The notes beneath the pieces were generated by a model. That model worked only from the letters and a program-made list of their open reading frames with translations, made no database searches and was not told where the DNA came from. The translations under genes were made by a program, and so were the position numbers. Of a stretch of DNA of 64,000 bases, positions 10,267 through 21,765 are shown one piece after another. The DNA comes from Gonocerus acuteangulatus. Taxonomy: Eukaryota; Arthropoda; Insecta; Hemiptera; Coreidae. The DNA is taken from assembly GCA_946811695.1 (NCBI GenBank), contig OX328124.1, positions 29,878,148-29,942,147 on the forward strand. Reading direction: 5' to 3'. Within the stretch, counting starts at the first letter, position 1. Each line of letters opens with the position of its first letter.

Positions 10267-10733
10267 TAATGAAACAGATCGACAAAACTTTCCTTTATAC
10301 CTGGAAAGCTCTTAGAATCTGGCCAGAATTATTGATCACTTGATTGAAAAACCCATCTACCTTTTTTTTTAGTATTGAGAAATATTTCTACTTCTTTCTA
10401 ATCTTTCTATTGAGAAAGATTTCTTACAACGATTAGAGCACGATTCTTGCAGATATTGAAAAATTCCAGAATGACTCTGGCTTCCACAGCTAGCACCTGT
10501 ACCTAACTATTTTTTTCCCAGTTATTTTGTAGGCTCTTTAGACAATAATAGTGACAGCCAATTTAATGCGTGTCATAGTATTTTGGTTTACTTCTGCTCA
10601 ATTGTTAATGACGGTAAAAATTTTTCAAGGCCATAAAAATTATTTTTAAATATAATAATAATCAAGGCTAACAAAACAAAAGAGAAAAAAACAACAGAAA
10701 AAGATAAACATCTTCATCCTCTGGACAGTGAAA
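10267..10733. other. No recognisable feature
   Basis: Mixed AT-rich sequence between the MITE and the LINE fragment; nothing supported. Confidence 0.35.
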
Positions 10734-11731
10734 CGTTTTGTGCAGACTCAGTAATTAGTATGTAAATATCGTGGGAATATTCATGTAGAAAGCGAATCAG
10801 CAGTATCCGGTTTGATTCCTGTGCTTCTCGGATGTTGCATGGAAAATGACAAGCTTGTTATTTTAGTGACAACACTGGTCAATGAATTATTTTCCAAATT
10901 TGAAATGCGTTCCACTAGCCATGTGGCAACAACTGAGCACGGATTCACTAAGTTCTTTCCTCTCCCTAAGTAACATGTATGAAACACATCCAATAATCAC
11001 ACAAATTTTTGAACAAGTACACCGACTACAAAGTCATAATGTACACATTGAAATGGTGTGGCTACCAGGACACACAAACTTCCCAGGAAACACTGACGCC
11101 TACAAAGAAGCAAAAATTGCAGCAAAAGGGTTAGGAACTGACGAAGACCGAATGACGTTACAAGACACTTACCTGCAGATTACAACACATATTATAAACA
11201 AATGGCAAAATACATGGACGTACACTACAGACAATAAATTACGTGAGATAAAAGAGTGCGTAGGTGCCTGGCCGTCAAGAAATGGATACACAAGAAGAGA
11301 AGAAGTTGTAGTTACCAGGCTTAGAATAGGCCATTCACACTTGACTCATTCTCATCTAATGACTCGACAAGACGAACCACTCTGCAGAATCTGTAATGTG
11401 AGACTGACAGTAAAACAAATACTGACAGACTGCAGAGAACGGGACTCGACAAGACGAACCACTCTGCAGAATCTGTAATGTGAGGCTGACAGTAAAACAC
11501 ATATTGACAGACTGCAGAGAACGGGACTCGACAAGACGAACCACTCTGCAGAATCTGTAATGTGAGACTGACAGTAAAACACATACTGACAGACTGCAGA
11601 GAACGGGACTACTTAGACTTACCACACGACATGCGAGAGATATTAACTGAAGACATATAGACACCATTATACCCACATATAGACACCATTATTCAACATT
11701 TAAAAACCAAAAACATTTATAATAAAATATA
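10734..11731 (+). pseudogene. LINE ORF2 C-terminus: RNase H and zinc knuckle
   Basis: Recognisable blocks are DSLSSFLSL (RNase H beta-strand 4 region), WLPGHTNFPGN (the histidine-containing RNase H motif), VVTRLRIGHSHLTHSHL and a CRIC...LTVKQILTDC zinc-knuckle-like motif (Cys-Cys-His/Gln-Cys), the usual order at the C-terminus of I- and Jockey-related LINE pol proteins. The longest frame runs 10882-11478. It is broken by an 82-bp unit present three times (11361-11606), which shifts frame; the natural C-terminus (HIDTIIQHLKTKNIYNKI) follows at about 11670-11728. The RNase H start around 10734 is degenerate (CADSV) and contains stops. Confidence 0.8.
11361..11606 (+). repeat. Triplicated 82-bp unit in LINE zinc knuckle
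   Basis: Units at 11361-11442, 11443-11524 and 11525-11606 differ by only a few bases. Each starts GACTCGACAAGACGAACCAC and covers the CxxC...HxxxC knuckle. Since 82 is not a multiple of three the array breaks the reading frame. The other LINE copies have one unit, so the expansion happened after insertion or in a defective source copy. Confidence 0.9.
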
Positions 11732-12170
11732 AAGATGAAGTATTATTGAATACATTTATTCATTATCATTGCAAGGTATCATGAACCACTATCAGCCAGA
11801 TGAACTAAAAGTGCTCACATAAAAAACATATATTAAAACTGAATGTGAAATATAAGTATGTTTAAGCTAAAATAATTGTAGTAGTATTATTAGTATTAGT
11901 ATTAGTATTATTAGTTATTAATATTTTAGTGTTAATATTTTAATTATTAATATTATAAGTTAATAGTATTAGTAGCATATTATGTGGTATATATCCAAAT
12001 TGTAATTAATATCATGTGGTATTGTAAGTTAATATTATAGTATTCTTAAGAATATTATCATTAGATATTAGGATTTGTATAGGCCAATGTGCATATAATA
12101 AAATGTAACAATATAACGAGCAAGTCGCTACTTTGCGGGCTCGTAAATACAATGAATAAAATAAATACAG

Positions 12171-13150
12171 TGTGTAGATGTATGTTTTAGCTTATGGAGG
12201 GAAGACAAGACTCATTGATTAAAAGAAGCATGAGAAGAAAGATTAAGAGAAGTCTCTCTCTCTATGCGGGTATGAATTTAATAAGATATTATAATGAAAT
12301 AGAAAGTGCCACGATAGAGCCGGTGGTGTAGGTGAGGTAAATGATTATCCCGATTATAAAGGAATATAATAGAAGTAGAGCAGGTGTACTATACTGAGAG
12401 GGTGGAGGGGGGGGGGGCTAAGTAACGAAGTTGGCCCTCTCCTCCAATATATTATAGGAGCCTAATTACCTCTAACCCACTTGCAGGCCAAATCTAATTT
12501 CTCTCTCTCTCCCTCCCTCTTCCCTTTATCTACCTCCTTCTCTTCAACTTTATATGACATCACGAGGCCAACTTTTAAGGCTCATGTCGGAGAATATATG
12601 AGTACATCTAACAAACTTACTCTGAAAAAGATTCAGAGGAGAAAAGCAATTTGTGATAGCTATTCTTAGATCAAGTGAGAAAATAGTACTATTCTTCAAA
12701 TAGTAGTGTTAACAAGATTAAATTTTCCAAACTGTTATGATGGCTCAAACAATAGTCATGAGACCTTTTTATAAACTTATAGACCTGCCGATGGGTTCTA
12801 CCCCCCCCCCCCCCCCATGAACGTCGAAAACAGCAAATTCCTCATAATTGGGCTCTAAAACACAAATAAATAAGCAGAACATTCCAAATTAATGTACCAA
12901 CGTATATGCCCTCAAAATCCGTGCTTTTATCAGATTTCATTAACACAAAAAGTTCATATTCATGAACTTCCAGCACAAAAAGTTTATCCGCCATTAGCCA
13001 AGATAAAAAACTTATTGCAATTTTTTTTTCTCTTTTCTTCTTATTTAAGTATACATTTTTCTTTATTTTAAAACAATTGTTTCATTTTATAATTTTAATG
13101 TAAAATTACGTTATTTGAAGCATATCGACCCCTGTAAAAAGTTAAAGCTT
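12171..13150. other. No gene; G and C homopolymers
   Basis: Contains a G10 run near 12408 and a C15 run near 12801, purine/pyrimidine-rich stretches near 12495-12540 and a Ser/Thr-rich short open frame (12481-12669) that I take as chance. Confidence 0.4.
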
Positions 13151-13159
13151 AAATACAGT

Positions 13160-13168
13160 TTTTTATCC

Positions 13169-13249
<81 letters not shown>
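13160..13249. repeat. Compound (CT)n(AT)n microsatellite
   Basis: About 12 CT repeats run directly into about 28 AT repeats. Confidence 0.95.
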
Positions 13250-13255
<6 letters not shown>

Positions 13256-13271
13256 GATATACAGGCTGTCA

Positions 13272-14450
13272 TTTACTTTTTAAAATAAATGACATTAAAA
13301 CATTAATTTGATCTGTTACTTATTTGATAACTTCAATAATATATTATACAGGGTGTCCCACATTGAGATGTCATAATTTTAAGGGTTTTATTTCGCACTT
13401 CATTTGTAGTTCAGGGACGCAGAAATGAGCGTCCTATCTCAACATGTAGCAGAGCTATTCAAACTTTTGTCTCTTTTCAAAACTATTGGGTTTTCTTATG
13501 AAAAACAGTGTTTTCCGGATTTCTGGTCTATGTATTGTAAATGACGACCACATTTTTAGAATCTACATTAAATTTCCAATAAGAACCACCCATTATTGAA
13601 ATGTTGTCATGTAAATTAGGAGCTACACTAAGAGCCATATAGATGAGAACTATTGTTATTAGGGTTTTCTTAACTCCTTCAATATTTTCTTAATCAGCTA
13701 TTTGTAGACTTAGCGGTTTGCCTCCGCCTCAAAAGTTGCCTTATTTAATACGCTTTAAAATGGTACCCTGTTGTTTTAAAAACAAAAATGATTTAAGTAT
13801 ATTCTTTTTATTTCTAAGTCAAAACCAATACATTTGCTTTAGCGTGAAGAAGTCATTATGAACACATTATTTAATTTCACGTGAATATGGTGATGTCCCA
13901 TCCTTCCAACATTAGGTATACACACTTTTTTTAACAACAGGGTACCATTTTAAAGCGTATTAAATAAGGCAACTTTTGAGGCGGAGGCAAACCGCTAAGT
14001 CTACAAATAGATGATTAAGAACATATTGAAGGAGTTAAGAAAACCCTAATAACAATAGTTCACATCTATATGGCTCTTAGTGTAGCTCCTAATTTACATG
14101 ACAACATTTCAATAATGGGTGTTTCTTATTGGAAATTCGGATGTATGGAATAATGTAGATTCTAAAAATGTGGTCGTCGTCATTTACGATACATAGACCA
14201 GAAATCCGGAAAACACAGTTTTTCATAAGAAAACCCAATAGTTTTGAAAAGAGACAAAAGTTTGAATAGCTCTGCTACATGTTGAGATAGGACGCTCATT
14301 TCTGCGTCCCTGAACTACAAATGAAGTGCAGATTAAACCCTTAAAATTATGACATCTCAATGTGGGACACCCTGTATAATATATTATTGAAGTTATCAAA
14401 TAAGTAACAGATCAGCTTAATGTTTTAATGTCATTTATTTTAAAAAGTAA
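13272..14450. mobile_element. Large foldback element with ACAGGGTGTCCC
   Basis: Two inverted arms of roughly 515-525 bp (13272-13785 and 13925-14450) surround a spacer of about 140 bp. The word TATACAGGGTGTCCCACATT lies about 80 bp inside the outer edge of each arm. The arms differ by scattered substitutions and a 14-bp insertion in the right arm near 14142. No protein frame was found. The same terminal word occurs in the unrelated-looking foldback at 44427-46080. Superfamily unknown. Confidence 0.75.
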
Positions 14451-16040
14451 ATAGATAAAGAGCTAGATATAAATAAAATAAAAACAGTTTAAAGAAATCT
14501 TCTATTTTTGAAGAGTACTACAATAGGAAAATAAAGAAAATGAATTTATGCGAGACGTGCGAACAAAGAACGAGATGAAGATTGACTGTTGAGTAAAGGG
14601 GACGGACCCAGGCATTTCCCCTTGTTTATTTTCCAGATTCCTCTCTCCTATTCCCATTTATCACAATATTACCCTCACGCCTACTATTTGCCTACCTCTT
14701 CTACTCTCCCATCTAACAAAACGGAGGAAAAGGCCAACAATATCAATCCCAGTCTACGTATTCACTGTAATAACACAAATATGGGACTATGAAATTTATC
14801 TTTTGAAGGTTTAGTATTTTGACAATTTCATTTTAATGGCTTCGAATAAAAACCTGGTCTAAAAAAAAGCAATCATAATATTTTTTCCTCCTATGTGAAT
14901 CAATATATACGTTATAGTTGGAAATGTTAGGTTTCTTACGACGATATTTGTAGTGGGCCTAATCTTTATTACATAATAAGCTTGGACGGAGTATCGTGAA
15001 TTTATTTTGTATGGAATATTACGGAAATCGTACTTTAATTTACTTACGAAAAAAAATGTAATATTAATCTCCCTATCCTGGAGCAGATATGCTGTCTGTA
15101 AACCGCTCATTCCTTTTGAATTATGACTCCGAAGTTTTCCAATGGTTTTTATAAAATTAGCAGAAGGTCAACTAATAAAATAAAAACACCTTTAAATATT
15201 AGTAATTTTATTAAAATTCTGTAATTTTATTTATCTACCGGTTTTCTATATTTTTGATGCTTCTTGCGAGACACCATGAGTAATAAACTAAGTATACAGC
15301 CTAACTATAGAAAGGTGAACCTTCTATTGCGCTAAGGGCCAGGAGTTTGGACATGACTGTTAAAGCAAAAGGACCTTTCCTTATTGCTTTGACTTCGCAG
15401 ATATTTTATTGTCATCACTGTGGATTTGGTAGTTTGTCTTATAGATTCATTTGCATATAGTAAATATTTGTTTATGCAATGTTTTAATTCAGTGGGGATG
15501 AAGCATTATTTCTAAATAGTTTTAAAAAAAGTGAACCCACCATCTTTGCCAGCACGTATTGCTGTTTATATAGCGGGTCCCAAAATTATTTTTATTTTAA
15601 AAATTTATAACCAACAGCAAGCTAAAGAGATAATTGTTAATAACATTGAATAAAGGGCTTGATGATGGGTGGTGTGGTATGATGATAGACGGAAATAGGG
15701 CCGATATTGAAAGGAGGATGGGGGTAATGAAACAGGTTTGTGTTTAATTAAAGGAGAGAGGTGTTGCCACGCCTTGATATATTGTAGGTATGCTAAGGCC
15801 GCAAGACAGGAGTGCTTGCCGGGTTCTAAGGAGCCCCTTACCACCAGCTCTTTATTAGCAGTCAACTCATTACTTCTATCAAACCATTATTACAGGCTGT
15901 ATACCTGTAACCTCTTCATTCTGACAGATATTGGAAAAAGTAAAAGACAAATAGCACATCATTTTCTTGTTATGCCTTTTTTCCTTACTCCTTTTATAAC
16001 AGGGCAATATTAAAAAACTTGGCAGTTTCGACTTTTCCCA
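14451..16040. other. No gene; one Penelope-like relic fragment
   Basis: Near 15262-15335 the sequence ACAGCCTAACTATAGAAAGG and CGAACCTTC-like text resembles part of the family-2 element at 2930-3000. The remaining open frames (for example 15605-15865 minus, 15738-16013 plus) overlap each other and show no similarity I recognise. Confidence 0.35.
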
Positions 16041-16085
16041 TATTTTACATGTATTGAACTATACATACATTAAGTTCTTTTAAGC

Positions 16086-17000
16086 GTGCCCTTCCTCCCT
16101 CCTCGACGACGCAACCTGAAAGTGGGGCTAGAAAATTTCTTGTTTTGGAACTCAGATCACGAAAATTCTGTAAAAACTACTTTGTCTCAAACAACCGGTC
16201 GCTTTACCAACAGAATGTTTTTAAAAAAACATTTAAATACTCATACAGACCAGAAAGTTTGTCTTACTGGTTATGTATCTGACATATCCAAGATGTGTTA
16301 TATAATAAAAAAGACATGCAATTTTAACAACTCTCATAACCTAAGATATCTTTTCCATGATTTAGCTAATGAATGGAATCAAACTAACCTTTGAACCTCA
16401 ACTATCCAAAGGTCTCAGAATAAACAGTTTTCATCAAAACAAATGGAGCTTAATTTCCTTCAGAGCTGTTTCACTACCCGTGCAGAAATTAAACGAGACC
16501 AGTACATTCAAGTATTCACAGATTTCATTAGACGGCGTAGATTTGAAGGGTATTGCTTTAAATCTTGTTGACAATTCAGGACTGTATAATAAGGCGAGCC
16601 CAGTAGAATATTCAGGATCAAAGAAAGGAGAAAATATATGTGGTATTGGTATTATTGGTGAAATAAATCACAAAATAAATCCTGGTGGCATTTTGAAATG
16701 GGAGAAACCAGACAATTGGACTCATGAAGAAATAGCATCAGTACTTTTCCCTTATTAAAATCAACACTTGAGAGAAAAATGATTCGTAAATTACCAACAA
16801 ATAAAATTTTGATTCATCGTGGCAGTTTACCGCTTTCTCAAGCTCTAATTAATATTGCACAATCTCAAGGACTTGAAGTGATCACTTCTTATAAAGACAA
16901 CACGGAGAAGGAATTAATTAAAAAGCTATTTCCAAAACAGAATTTTCAACAGAATCCGCCTAATGGAACACTGTTAGTGCGACGAAATTCGAGCGAAAAA
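16086..17000 (+). pseudogene. Fatty-acid-synthase-like fragment (enoyl-reductase region)
   Basis: Three overlapping frame segments (16086-16394, 16369-16758, 16779 to about 16950) read as one protein. The order of similarities is that of animal type I fatty-acid synthase between the pseudo-methyltransferase and enoyl-reductase domains: GLRINSFHQNKWSLISFRAV (compare the LVMNVxxDGxWGxxRHL region), EYSG..KKG..ICGIG, WEKPDNWTHEEIASV (compare WEVPDNWTLEEAATV), then NKILIHRGSLPLSQALINIA and EKELIKKLFPK (the nucleotide-binding VLIHSGSGGVGQAAI region and the following FTTV..EKR.FL...FP block). The glycine-rich GGVGQ motif is changed to SLPLSQ, so NADPH binding is doubtful even in the source gene. Frameshifts occur near 16370 and 16745. 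The 3' side runs into dispersed repeat R1. It may be a decayed exon or retrocopy; no introns, promoter or poly(A) could be placed. Confidence 0.55.
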
Positions 17001-17335
17001 AAATCGTTGCTATTACGGTTTTATATTTATAGGCTTCCAGGTACACTTTTTATAATTACGTGAGAAATCGAATGATACCATTTCAAAGGCGTTTGAATAT
17101 TATCCAAAGAAAAGCTAGAAAATTAGATAAAGTATTAGCCGAAGAAAACATGAAATATTTTTTTTATTTTCTTAAGTATCTCGAAAACTGTTAGGAAATC
17201 GTAGAGAGTGTAAAATTCCATTCCAAAGCTTACTACATTTCCTGCCAAAACGGTTCTCATACATTTTTTGATAAACTGATCTCATACGAAGAAATCGTTG
17301 CTTAAAATTCGGCTCTGTTTTCTTCAAATTTGATT
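16955..17335 (+). repeat. Dispersed repeat R1, second copy
   Basis: CAGAATCCGCCTAATGG, GCGACGAAATTCGAGCG, TATCTCGAAAACTGTTAGG and AAAGCTTACTACATTTCCTG follow the same order as in 3430-3950. The 5' half with the (TA)n tract is missing. Confidence 0.5.
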
Positions 17336-17519
17336 GCTAGTTGTTTTTTAATTTCTATTAGCAGAAAATTAATTTTAGTATAAAACGATAGGTAAAAGCT
17401 CGTTTGTACTGCTTGTGAGAAAGTAGAGCGGTGGAATAAGCAATTTTTGCTTTGTGTTGGCTACTCCTAGTTATCATTGCAGTTTGGAGCCTAGAATGTA
17501 GTTTTTTATTGATATATTA

Positions 17520-18619
17520 AATATACACGGATGAGTCCAAAACAGCAAATGGCGTGGGTGCATCTGCTGTTTTAGGAGAAATTATATACAACATCAGCCT
17601 CCCAGTAGATGCAAGCAGCCTTGGGTTTGGGCCTATCCAACGTACAGACTACAATACCGCACATAATACTGTGTACAGACTCCTTAAGCTGTTTACTCTC
17701 CTTAAAGAACCTCTACACCACCAACCCGATCCTCGTTCAAATTTTACAAGAACTATCGAGACTAAAAGGCTTACACACAATGGTAACAATGGTGTGGGTT
17801 CCTGGTCATGAGAACCTTGGAGAGACTTCAAAAGCAGACGAACAGGCAAAACTTGCTACAACTAGCCGACCACATGACCAGTACTTACTTACATCACAAG
17901 ACTTACAAACAAAAATAACTCACACTATACTGAATAGATGGCAAGCAATGTGGTACTGCACACAAGATAACGACCTCAGGGAAGTAAAGTGCAGTATACA
18001 GCAATATTCGTCAGGAGAACTAAGGACAAGACGCGACGAATTAATACTAACACGACTTAGAATCGGACATACACGACTCACCCATTCATACCTCTTCACA
18101 AGACAAGACAAACCACTATGTGAGGCATGCAACGTACCTTTAACTGTAAAACACATCCTAACAGACTGCCTTAAAAGAGACAACTTACAGATTCCTCGAA
18201 GCCTCAGTGAACTGTTATCTGATAGGAGCCCCCACATTGATACCATACTGACATACTTAAAGACGACAAAGACATACAATAAAATATAATTATACCAAAC
18301 ATTACTCCCAAGTCAAAGTTTCTTATTTCAGGATAATATTTCTCAGCTATCAACTCCGCAAATATATTACTACTATTTATTATTACCGTTAAAATTATAA
18401 GTTTAATTCTGTATTTTTTTTATTTTATTAATTCCTTACATATTTCTTTTTTATTTTTTATTATTATTCTTTTCTTCATTTCATTTTCCGTACCCTTTAA
18501 TTTTGTTACTGATCCTTAGCTTATAATTTATTATTTTATTTATTATATTTTATATAAATTCTTTTAGGGCAGATCACCATTGCTGTGCAGCTCTTAAAGT
18601 AAAATAAATAAATAAAAAA
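17520..18619 (+). mobile_element. 5'-truncated I/Jockey-type LINE with 13-bp TSD
   Basis: TATTGATATATTA is directly repeated at 17507-17519 and 18620-18632. The insertion starts exactly at the first RNase H residues and ends with GGCAGATCACCATTGCTGTG and an AAATAAATAAATAAAAAA tail, the signature of target-primed reverse transcription. It is the best defined of three copies of this LINE. Confidence 0.9.
17521..18289 (+). pseudogene. LINE ORF2 C-terminus: RNase H plus zinc knuckle
   Basis: The start reads YTDESKTANGVGASAVLGE, the first RNase H strand with its catalytic aspartate (usual form YTDGSK..GVGA). After a frameshift near 17610 the frame 17609-18289 continues with CTDSLSCLLSL (second catalytic region), MVWVPGHENLGE..KADEQAK (His and Asp region), ELILTRLRIGHTRLTHSYLF and CEACNVPLTVKHILTDC, a CxxC..HxxxC knuckle, then a natural C-terminus ending KTYNKI. 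Apart from the frameshift it is nearly intact. It acts, in a complete element, to remove RNA during second-strand synthesis. Confidence 0.85.
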
Positions 18620-18632
18620 TATTGATATATTA

Positions 18633-21600
18633 TAGAAAGTGTTAACATTTTTTGAAAATTTTCACACAAAATATTATTTGTTTCGACTACTAGGTTCCCA
18701 TATGACTAGAGATGAGAAGGTTACGAAAACACACTAAGATTCACAGTTCCTGTCAGTCGGAGCCTTTACATGGAATAAATTTTTTTAAAAAAATCTAGAA
18801 AAGATGAAGTAACAAAAAAAATCGATTAATGCCATTTTTATATTTTTACACAAATAATTGACAAAGAAACAATCAGTGATTGATTCCGTATTTCAACAAC
18901 TATTTTTTTATGTATATTGTTATATATGCGTATCTATATATTTTATTTTATTTCTTGTTTTTCCTTGTGAAGAATGTTAAAGTTAACTTTGTGGACAGTT
19001 TTTTTGTGTGGTCAAAATTCCCGTTGTATTGTCTCCTTTATCTTCATTCTTTGCTTGTTAATCAGATCCTGTCTTTATCATTTCTACGGACTTCTCTTTA
19101 AATTATTACATTTAAGTTGTTTTTCTTTTAGGAATATTTATGTATTGTAAAGTCAAAGCAAAGATCACAATAATTCATATAAAAGACGAGGAGAGACAAA
19201 GTAGAAAAAGGGGGAAAAAGCAGATAACAGGTAAAAATTAGACTAAGTAGGTAGGTGGCTGGAAGAGACAGGGATTTAGGGCTTGATAAAGAAGATGATG
19301 TCCCACATTAAATGCGCAGCTCTGAGTAAAGCCTTTGATAAATTAATACTCTACATCAGGCCGAACAAGTCATTCATACGCTTCTTACTCAACTCCAGGC
19401 ATTACCAATCTATCTAGGTACACTTTCATAGTTACAATAACTTTTAACCACATAAAAAAATTATTAACTTGTTATTAGTTTATAACTATAATATTATTAA
19501 CAAAATGACATATTAATAATAATTTTTCAATACGTTACAATCAAATAACTTGTTATAAAATTAACTCTATGTGCCGAAGAACTACAAAACATTTTTTTAG
19601 AAATTTACTGACTAAAGATTATAACCATTATTTGATATTTTTACTGTTCAATTTCTCTAGCAAAAAATACTTAATAACGTCTTAAAAGACTTATTAATAA
19701 TTTAATCAATTCATTTAGTTGGAAAATATTTTGTATCCACTTTTTCTGATAAGGTGTCATTTTTAGTTATGGTAATGAAGAATTACTAGCAAGTTTTTTA
19801 CACCTTTTTCGAACTCTTCGAAAAATAATGCTTAAGATCTTTACGAATGTACTTGAACCCTTCGAGACAATGCAGTAAACCACGTCCAAGCATGCTAGAT
19901 GACCACAAAATCTGTGTAGTTTATAAGAGGATGTTTCAATAAAAATAAATACTTTTTTTATGAGCAGTTGAGACAATTATCTGATAAGCATTTCTCCCGG
20001 ATAAATACAAACGCCCACTGCTGTGTTCTTATAATTCAGTTATTTCGATGACACGAGCTTAGAAATAATTTGCCTCCTGAGTAAATCCCGATTTCTGATG
20101 ATTTGTTATATTTTTCATTGTGTCTCTTGTGCACGCTGTTTACTTACAGGGTTAAGTTATAACAAAGCAAACATTATGGCCGTTTCATTATGTGTAATAA
20201 ATGAACACACGTGTGTGTGGGTAAGTATATAAACGGTGGGCATTTTTGTTGCCTAGTAGATAGGACCGACGAACTTTATCAAAAGTACTGTTCTAGGTGT
20301 TACCTCAATTTCTTTCAAATGTTCTCATAAACGACGTTGATAGCAATAAATAATGCTTATAATCAGTCTACAGAAATTCTTTAGTGGACCTCCGTCGATA
20401 AGCTGATTGAATCACACCACGACAAAAGATAGTAAACAATAGGAATTGGAATTGATTGAAAATGTCAGAAAAGGATTCAATTAGGAAAATATTTCAAATG
20501 TTCGTTTCATCAAAAGATACTTCGATCATAAGAACTGAAACGAAACACAAAGAACCAGAGACTTGTCTGAATAAAAGGCATTTGACAGATTCAAGGTGGA
20601 ATGTGAAGGGGAGAGGAGTGTTTCTATTTTCAATAGCAATTTCCTTGCACCAAATCCAATAACTTTCAGGTCTCTATAATGGATTTAGACAAGCTGGAAT
20701 ATTTCTAGACTTGGATTCAAGAACGCGCATTCTTTTTCAGTTGCTGATTTAATTCCAATATTGAAACCATGACTTACCTGTAGTATTACTCCTTATCTAT
20801 TTGAAATATATATGTAGTTTTTCATATAATCTTCACCTATATGTATTCTTACCTCTGAGATATGTATATATTTTAGTATTATAAAAATAGCATTGTATTT
20901 ATGGATTTTTTGGGGAGTATTGTATTTATACACGATAACTCTGAACATTGCTTTTATTTTTATAGTTTAGATAATACATTATTTCCTTTATTACGTCATA
21001 TTGCTACCACATTGCTAGCCTATTAAATTCAATCTATTTGTGTTTTAATTAATATATTTTTTTTGGTTGGTTTCAGGTGAGTGAAAATTCTCTAAAATTC
21101 ATTGGCCTGTGAAGGTAAATATCTTCCTATTTCTTGTTTATCGCGCTTGTGCTAGAATTATCGACCAATAGTTTTGAACTAACTTTCCTCGTTGACCAAT
21201 AGTTTCGAAGTAACTTTTCTTGTCGAGAGCCCTCTTTATCTGTTTGTAGTCCCGAGGATGGCTTGAAACAATGGCATTTCTTCTTATTAAAGGGAATAGT
21301 TCTAAAGAAACCCTTATTTTCAGTTTGAGCTTTCGTTTGCTGACAATTTGTTTAGCTCTGAAGAAAGTTTCAGAGTTAGGCGGCAGTTAGTAAGTAAATG
21401 CAGACTAAACCTGCTCTAATTTCTGTTTTTAAAGGCTTCTAGATAGGAAGAAGAAACTAATAATCTTATCGTTTGAACTTCCACTTTTCTTTGCTCACCG
21501 AGCTCTTAAATAGATATCTTAGGAATGATTGCAAGGAAGATTTTATATGTGGAACGAATGAGATTTCGAACGAATACATCTCTGTTGGACCTGTTGCAGA

Positions 21601-21649
21601 ATCTGTAACGACAACTAATAACTGAACAAGCGAATATCCATCAACAATT
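18633..21649. other. No recognisable gene
   Basis: Three kilobases with no coding similarity or clear TE ends. Near 18735-18765 there is a weak copy of repeat R2. A local direct repeat GACCAATAGTTT.GAA.TAACTTT occurs at 21163 and 21194. Short open frames at 18880-19101, 19767-19976 and 20456-20662 have biased composition and no family match. Confidence 0.35.
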
Positions 21650-21765
21650 TTTTATTTATTTTGGGTTCATACATACAATTTTTGTAAAATTAGTTAAATT
21701 ATTTTAAAATCTTAAATTTATTTTATGTGCTCTGCAACGTCGGCGATTTGCTCTCATTTAAACAA
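21650..21765 (-). mobile_element. LINE 3' tail relic (reverse)
   Basis: Reading the minus strand, CAAATCGCCGACGTTGCAGA followed by an A/T-rich end resembles the 3' tail of the I/Jockey-type LINE (GCAGATCACCATTGCTGTGC). No coding part remains. Confidence 0.35.

Larger units (their letters stand above)
10734..12170 (+). mobile_element. 5'-truncated I/Jockey-type LINE, 3' end
   Basis: The element begins within the RNase H domain and ends with the tail GCAAGTCGCTACTTTGCGGG followed by an AATGAATAAAATAAAT run. Two other copies with the same protein and tail type are at 17520-18619 and 40359-41160 (minus). ACAGTG at 10728 and again at 12171 could be a short target-site duplication but is too short to be convincing. 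The 3' untranslated part (11732-12170) is AT-rich with an ATTAGT-rich segment near 11885-11960. Confidence 0.65.

Noticed and set aside
11321..11676. Minus-strand Cys/Ser-rich frames
   Set aside because: They are antisense shadows of the triplicated LINE segment.
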